A stretch of 7,887 nt of DNA from JBOHER01 sp050701115. GTDB lineage: Bacteria; Actinomycetota; Actinomycetes; Mycobacteriales; Pseudonocardiaceae. Positions 5,209 through 7,887 of the stretch are shown here, piece by piece. The stretch covers positions 1 to 7,887 of the forward strand of contig JBOHER010000471.1 of NCBI GenBank assembly GCA_050701115.1, given 5' to 3'. Position 1 is the stretch's first letter; each line of letters starts with the position of its first letter. The notes below the pieces were generated by a model. The model had not been told where the DNA came from. It ran no database searches and was given only the letters and a program-made list of their open reading frames with translations. The position numbers and the translations under genes are program-made.

Positions 5209-5257
5209 CGAAGCGTAACCCAGGTCCACTGTAGACATCGTGTGACCTGGGGCTTCG
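5209..5257 (-). terminator. Large hairpin just downstream of tRNA-Gly
   Basis: CCCAGGTC (5219-5226) pairs with GACCTGGG (5244-5251), and outside it CGAAGC (5209-5214) pairs with GCTTCG (5252-5257), leaving a four-base bulge (gtaa) on the left. CAC/GTG inside extends the stem. It begins nine bases past the tRNA 3' end on the tRNA strand, so it most likely terminates tRNA-Gly. It could also stop the opposing integrase remnant. No T-run is present, as is common in actinomycetes. Confidence 0.7.
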
Positions 5258-5265
5258 CTCATGAG

Positions 5266-5336
5266 AGCGGATGACGGGAATCGAACCCGCGTGTTCAGCT
5301 TGGGAAGCTGATGTTCTACCATTGAACTACATCCGC
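5266..5336 (-). tRNA. tRNA-Gly(CCC)
   Basis: The minus strand folds into a full 71-base cloverleaf. The acceptor stem GCGGATG/CATCCGC has 7 bp. The D arm uses GTTC/GAAC. The anticodon stem TCAGC/GCTGA closes the loop TTCCCAA with anticodon CCC (5304-5302), reading GGG. The T arm is GCGGG/CCCGT around TTCGATT. The discriminator is U (5266), as expected for glycine tRNA, and CCA is not encoded. The gene is intact, so any element that used its 3' end restored the tRNA on integration. A large hairpin follows immediately. The adjacent integrase remnant points to the T-arm and acceptor end as a former attachment site. Confidence 0.97.
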
Positions 5337-5348
5337 ACTGTGCCGCTC

Positions 5349-5377
5349 AGCATACACAGCGTGCCGCAGCCGCGAAC
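5349..5377 (-). promoter_or_regulatory. Probable promoter of tRNA-Gly
   Basis: TATGCT (5354-5349, minus) is a good -10 ending 12 bases before the tRNA, giving a leader of about five bases. A poor -35 (TTCGCG, 5376-5371) lies 16 bases upstream. Confidence 0.45.
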
Positions 5378-5383
5378 CGACAC

Positions 5384-5863
5384 TCAGGGCAGTTCGGGAT
5401 CTTCCAGCTTTGCGAGATAGGCCTCCGCCGCGTCGTCGGTGACCACGGAGTTGTCGACGAGCCATACCACCGCACGTTGCTTGGCGCGAACATCGCAGAA
5501 GCTGTACCAAACCTGCACCAACTCCGGATACTCCTCGTGCAGTTCGTCCCTGAACCTCCGGAACGCGCCGCGACCGCGGATGGCCCGCTCCAGTCGCCTG
5601 CTGGCGCTCTCGTCGCTGAGGCCCGCCGCGAAGTCGGCCATGTCCTCGTACCACACGTACGACGGCAGAGGCTGGATCACGAGCAGGCCCCGATCTTCGA
5701 GCTCATCCAGTTCGATGGGGTTCTGGCCGTCAATCCCGCAGTCGCGGGTCCAGAACGCGAACTCGCCAGTTTTCGGGTCTATGAGCCAGTGATGGTCGTA
5801 GTCAGTTTGGTCTTGCAGCGCCACAGCGAGCTCGCTGAGATCCACCTGATCGATGTCGAGCAT
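5384..5863 (-). CDS. UPF0158 family protein
   Basis: The 159-residue product is a full-length member of UPF0158, a family of soluble bacterial proteins with no assigned function. Characteristic stretches are WLIDPKTGEFAFWT (26-39), PLPSYVWYEDMADFAAGLSD (65-84), RRLERAIRGRGAFRRFRDEL (89-108) and WLVDNSVV (134-141). The protein is strongly acidic. The start is ATG 5863 (MLDIDQVDLSEL), because GGAGGAG (5872-5866) lies directly upstream; an ATG nine codons earlier has no such site. The gene is divergent from the DUF2236 gene and points toward tRNA-Gly, whose promoter begins just after its stop codon. No damage is visible. Confidence 0.92.
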   Translation of the reverse strand: MLDIDQVDLSELAVALQDQTDYDHHWLIDPKTGEFAFWTRDCGIDGQNPIELDELEDRGLLVIQPLPSYVWYEDMADFAAGLSDESASRRLERAIRGRGAFRRFRDELHEEYPELVQVWYSFCDVRAKQRAVVWLVDNSVVTDDAAEAYLAKLEDPELP

Positions 5864-5918
5864 TGCTCCTCCAGCCGGGCGTGGGGGCAATGGCCATTCA
5901 ACTACACCGTCGCCCTTC

Positions 5919-5954
5919 TTGACGGACGGCCAGTAAGTGACAACACTTGTTGTC
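5919..5954 (+). promoter_or_regulatory. Palindromic operator overlapping the DUF2236 promoter
   Basis: Positions 5939-5954 read GACAACACTTGTTGTC, a perfect 7-2-7 palindrome 37 bases before the DUF2236 start codon. TTGACG (5919-5924) is a good -35; 17 bases on, AACACT (5942-5947) is a possible -10 lying inside the palindrome. A dimeric repressor, for example of the TetR family, bound there would block transcription. Read leftward, the site is 75 bases from the UPF0158 start and could regulate that gene too. Confidence 0.6.
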
Positions 5955-5991
5955 GGTAGGTCTGAGCGGGCAGAGATGGTGGGTGAGACCT

Positions 5992-7245
5992 ATGAGCACC
6001 GATTCCGAGCGAACGCAGCAGCGCCTGGACGATCCGGAGCTGTTCAAGAACGGGCCGTTACGGCTGGCCACGCGCCTGTGGAGCCCCGGCGACCTCCGCG
6101 CCGATCCCGCCCAACTCCGGCGGCTGCGTGAGTTCGCGCAGGCAGGCGATCCGCTCGCCGACCACGTCATGGATATGCTCGGCACCCTCGCGCCCGGGCA
6201 GGGCCGTGCCCTCTTCGAACGCGCACTCATCGGCGGTATCGACAGCATCGGCGATCCGCCCGACGCACTCGCCGCCTTCTTCGACGAGGTCGATGCGCCG
6301 CCGTACTGGGTGGACTTCGACCGGATTGACCGCGGCGCCCGCGCCATCATCCGCACCGGCCTGCTCGGCATGTTCCCGCTCGGCGACATGTCGCTGATGG
6401 GCGGCTACCTGGCCTCCCGCGCGGTGAAGACCCTCGTCGGCACCGGTGACCTCGAACGGCTGGCCGTCCTCCGGTTGGCCGAGACCTCCACCTGGTGGAT
6501 CGACGTCACCACGCCGGGCTCTCTGCGGCCAGGCGGATCGGGTGTGCACTCCGCGCTGCGGGTCCGACTCGTGCACGCCCATGTACGGGCGGCCATGAAC
6601 CGGCGACGCGACTGGGACTACGCGGCATGGGACCGTCCGGTCAACCAGGTGCAGACCGCGGGGACCCTGCTGCTGTTCTCCCTGGTGTTCGTGCTCGGCA
6701 CCCAGATGCTCGGATTCCGCTACACCCGTCGCGAACGGGACGACATCCTGCACCTCTGGCGCTACGTCGGCTGGCTGATGGGCGTCGACGACGAACTGCT
6801 GCCTGCCACCGAGGAGGATGGCTGGCGCCTGCTGTGGCTGCTCGCCGTCACCGAGTTCATTCCCGACGACGACTCCAAGCGCCTGGCCAAGGCGCTCGCT
6901 ACCAGCCACGCCAACGTCGGCGCCGGTCTTGGTCCGCTCAGCGGCATCGTGGGCAGCGCTTCGGTCAGCCTGCACGCCGCGATCAGCCGCATGCTGATCG
7001 GCAAGTCCAACGCGGACTTCCTCGGCTTGCCCAACCATCGGATCACCTCGGCCGCGGTCCTGGGGCTGGCCGCCGCGAACTTCGCGGCGGAAACCGCGCG
7101 GCAACGCCTGCCCGGTGCGACGGCGTTGCAGGAGCGGCTCGGCTCGTTCACCCGGCGCGGCTACGTCGCCCGGCTGGGCAAGTTCGTCCAACTCGATCGC
7201 AGCTACGCGCGGCACATGCGGGCAGGTCAGCGGAGTGTGGCGTAG
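5992..7245 (+). CDS. DUF2236/MpaB-type (latex-clearing-protein-like) haem oxygenase homologue
   Basis: This 417-residue protein belongs to the DUF2236 superfamily, which includes the fungal oxygenase MpaB and the rubber oxygenase Lcp, b-type haem proteins. Visible hallmarks are a small-residue segment GGYLASRAVKTL (137-148), RLAETSTWWIDVTTPG (161-176), VRLVHAHVRAAM (191-202) with His195 as the likely proximal haem ligand by analogy with Lcp, and the helical block LGFRYTRRERDDILHLWRYVGWLMGVDDELLP around residues 240-271. No signal peptide is evident, so unlike secreted Lcp it is probably cytoplasmic or membrane-associated; 225-240 is hydrophobic. The substrate is unknown. ATG 5992 follows GGGTGAG (5981-5987) by four bases; a TTG at 5947 falls within the operator and is unlikely. 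dcd begins 22 bases after the stop but has its own -10. Confidence 0.9.
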   Translation: MSTDSERTQQRLDDPELFKNGPLRLATRLWSPGDLRADPAQLRRLREFAQAGDPLADHVMDMLGTLAPGQGRALFERALIGGIDSIGDPPDALAAFFDEVDAPPYWVDFDRIDRGARAIIRTGLLGMFPLGDMSLMGGYLASRAVKTLVGTGDLERLAVLRLAETSTWWIDVTTPGSLRPGGSGVHSALRVRLVHAHVRAAMNRRRDWDYAAWDRPVNQVQTAGTLLLFSLVFVLGTQMLGFRYTRRERDDILHLWRYVGWLMGVDDELLPATEEDGWRLLWLLAVTEFIPDDDSKRLAKALATSHANVGAGLGPLSGIVGSASVSLHAAISRMLIGKSNADFLGLPNHRITSAAVLGLAAANFAAETARQRLPGATALQERLGSFTRRGYVARLGKFVQLDRSYARHMRAGQRSVA

Positions 7246-7255
7246 ACAGCGCGGC

Positions 7256-7267
7256 TAGGGTGTGTTC
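7256..7267 (+). promoter_or_regulatory. -10 element for leaderless dcd
   Basis: TAGGGT (7256-7261) ends six bases before GTG 7268, so dcd mRNA should begin at its start codon. This also argues that dcd is not wholly dependent on read-through from the DUF2236 gene. Confidence 0.5.
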
Positions 7268-7852
7268 GTGCTGCTCAGTGACCGCGACCTCCGCAAAGAA
7301 GTCGAATCCGGCCGGCTCGGCCTCGATCCCTTTGACGTCGAGATGCTGCAGCCGTCCAGCATCGACGTGCGCCTCGACCGGTTCTTCCGCGTGTTCGACA
7401 ACACCAAGTACACGCACATCGACCCGTCGCTGCAGCAGGACGAACTGACCTCGCTGGTCGAGCAGGACGGCGCTGACCCGTTCGTGCTGCACCCCGGCGA
7501 GTTCGTGCTCGGCTCCACCTTCGAAATGGTCACCCTGCCCGACGACCTCGCTGGCCGGCTCGAGGGCAAGTCGTCACTCGGGCGCCTGGGACTGCTCACG
7601 CACTCAACGGCGGGCTTCATCGACCCGGGATTCTCCGGGCACATCACGCTGGAGCTGTCCAACGTGGCCAACCTGCCGATCACCCTCTGGCCGGGTATGA
7701 AGATCGGCCAGCTGTGTCTTTTCCGGCTCACCAGCGCGGCCGAGTTCCCCTACGGCTCCGCCCAGGCGGGCTCCAGGTACCAGGGTCAGCGTGGCCCCAC
7801 CCCCAGCAAGGCCCACCAGAACTTCCACCGCACCGACACCCGCCGCCCATAG
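7268..7852 (+). CDS. dcd: dCTP deaminase, probably bifunctional (dUMP-forming)
   Basis: The 194-residue enzyme deaminates dCTP. In actinobacteria such as M. tuberculosis the same protein also removes pyrophosphate, so that dCTP yields dUMP directly for thymidylate synthesis without free dUTP. The sequence is near-canonical: MLLSDRDLRKEVESG at the start, QPSSIDVRLDRFFRVF (28-43), the active-site block LEGKSSLGRLGLLTHSTAGF (98-117) and IDPGFSGHITLELSN (118-132) with the catalytic Glu129, then PGMKIGQL (142-149) and the C-terminal lid GSRYQGQRGPTPS (168-180) that closes over the nucleotide. It acts as a cytoplasmic trimer. Length matches the family. GTG 7268 is chosen over GTG 7262 because it gives the conserved N-terminus and fits the -10 six bases upstream. 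A hairpin terminator follows the stop codon. Confidence 0.98.
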   Translation: MLLSDRDLRKEVESGRLGLDPFDVEMLQPSSIDVRLDRFFRVFDNTKYTHIDPSLQQDELTSLVEQDGADPFVLHPGEFVLGSTFEMVTLPDDLAGRLEGKSSLGRLGLLTHSTAGFIDPGFSGHITLELSNVANLPITLWPGMKIGQLCLFRLTSAAEFPYGSAQAGSRYQGQRGPTPSKAHQNFHRTDTRRP

Positions 7853-7854
7853 TC

Positions 7855-7887
7855 GTGAGTGGTTGTGGTCGCTCCAGCGACCACAAC
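7855..7887 (+). terminator. Hairpin terminator of dcd, cut by the window edge
   Basis: GTTGTGGTCGCT (7862-7873) and AGCGACCACAAC (7876-7887) are perfect 12-bp arms around two bases, starting ten bases after the dcd stop. GTGAGTG (7855-7861) precedes the left arm, so the full stem is probably longer and continues past the window. Confidence 0.8.

Noticed and set aside
6058..7215. Minus-strand frame of 385 codons opposite the DUF2236 gene
   Set aside because: Its composition is Gly/Ala/Arg/Glu-rich and low in motif content, as expected of an antisense frame in GC-rich coding DNA.
1..7887. CRISPR array, toxin-antitoxin pair, riboswitch or biosynthetic cluster
   Set aside because: No regularly spaced repeats, no paired small toxin and antitoxin genes, no conserved leader structure and no synthase domains were seen on either strand.

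Overview
The window looks like chromosomal DNA from a high-GC actinomycete, most likely in the Pseudonocardiaceae (Amycolatopsis-like). This rests on the GC-rich third codon positions, GTG starts, -10 elements placed so that transcripts would be leaderless, an actinobacterial bifunctional dCTP deaminase, and long GC-rich hairpins without U-tracts. The family assignment is an inference from these traits.

Layout. At 1-30 (minus) lie the first ten codons of an acyl-CoA dehydrogenase. Its upstream region (31-278) carries two near-identical TTAC...GTAA operators and a perfect 17-bp palindrome. A 49-residue one-helix membrane protein (279-428, +) converges on an arginase-family hydrolase (493-1263, -). 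That hydrolase diverges from an MmcQ/YjbR-family protein (1371-1715, +). Next come a DM13-domain fragment with no usable start codon (1822-2178, -), a sulfide:quinone-reductase-like flavoprotein (2244-3389, -) and a VOC-family protein (3454-3819, +).

From about 3820 to 5265 the DNA is a decayed accessory strip. It holds an antisense remnant resembling the end of a YCII/DGPF-domain protein, a small Cys-rich membrane protein (4134-4337), the first 67 codons of an AraC-family regulator fused in frame to the tail of a tyrosine recombinase, two compensating frameshifts in that tail, and a large hairpin next to tRNA-Gly(CCC) (5266-5336, -). The most economical reading is the scar of an integrative element that used the 3' end of the tRNA gene as its attachment site and was then mostly deleted.

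From 5384 the ordinary chromosome resumes: a UPF0158 protein (-), a divergent DUF2236/MpaB-type haem oxygenase homologue (+) with a palindromic operator over its likely promoter, and dcd (+). The window ends inside a strong hairpin terminator.

I see no complete undescribed system. The points most worth a second look are the AraC-integrase scar at the tRNA, the duplicated operators upstream of the acyl-CoA dehydrogenase, the palindrome in the DUF2236 promoter, and the pairing of an SQR-like flavoprotein with a truncated DM13 domain.
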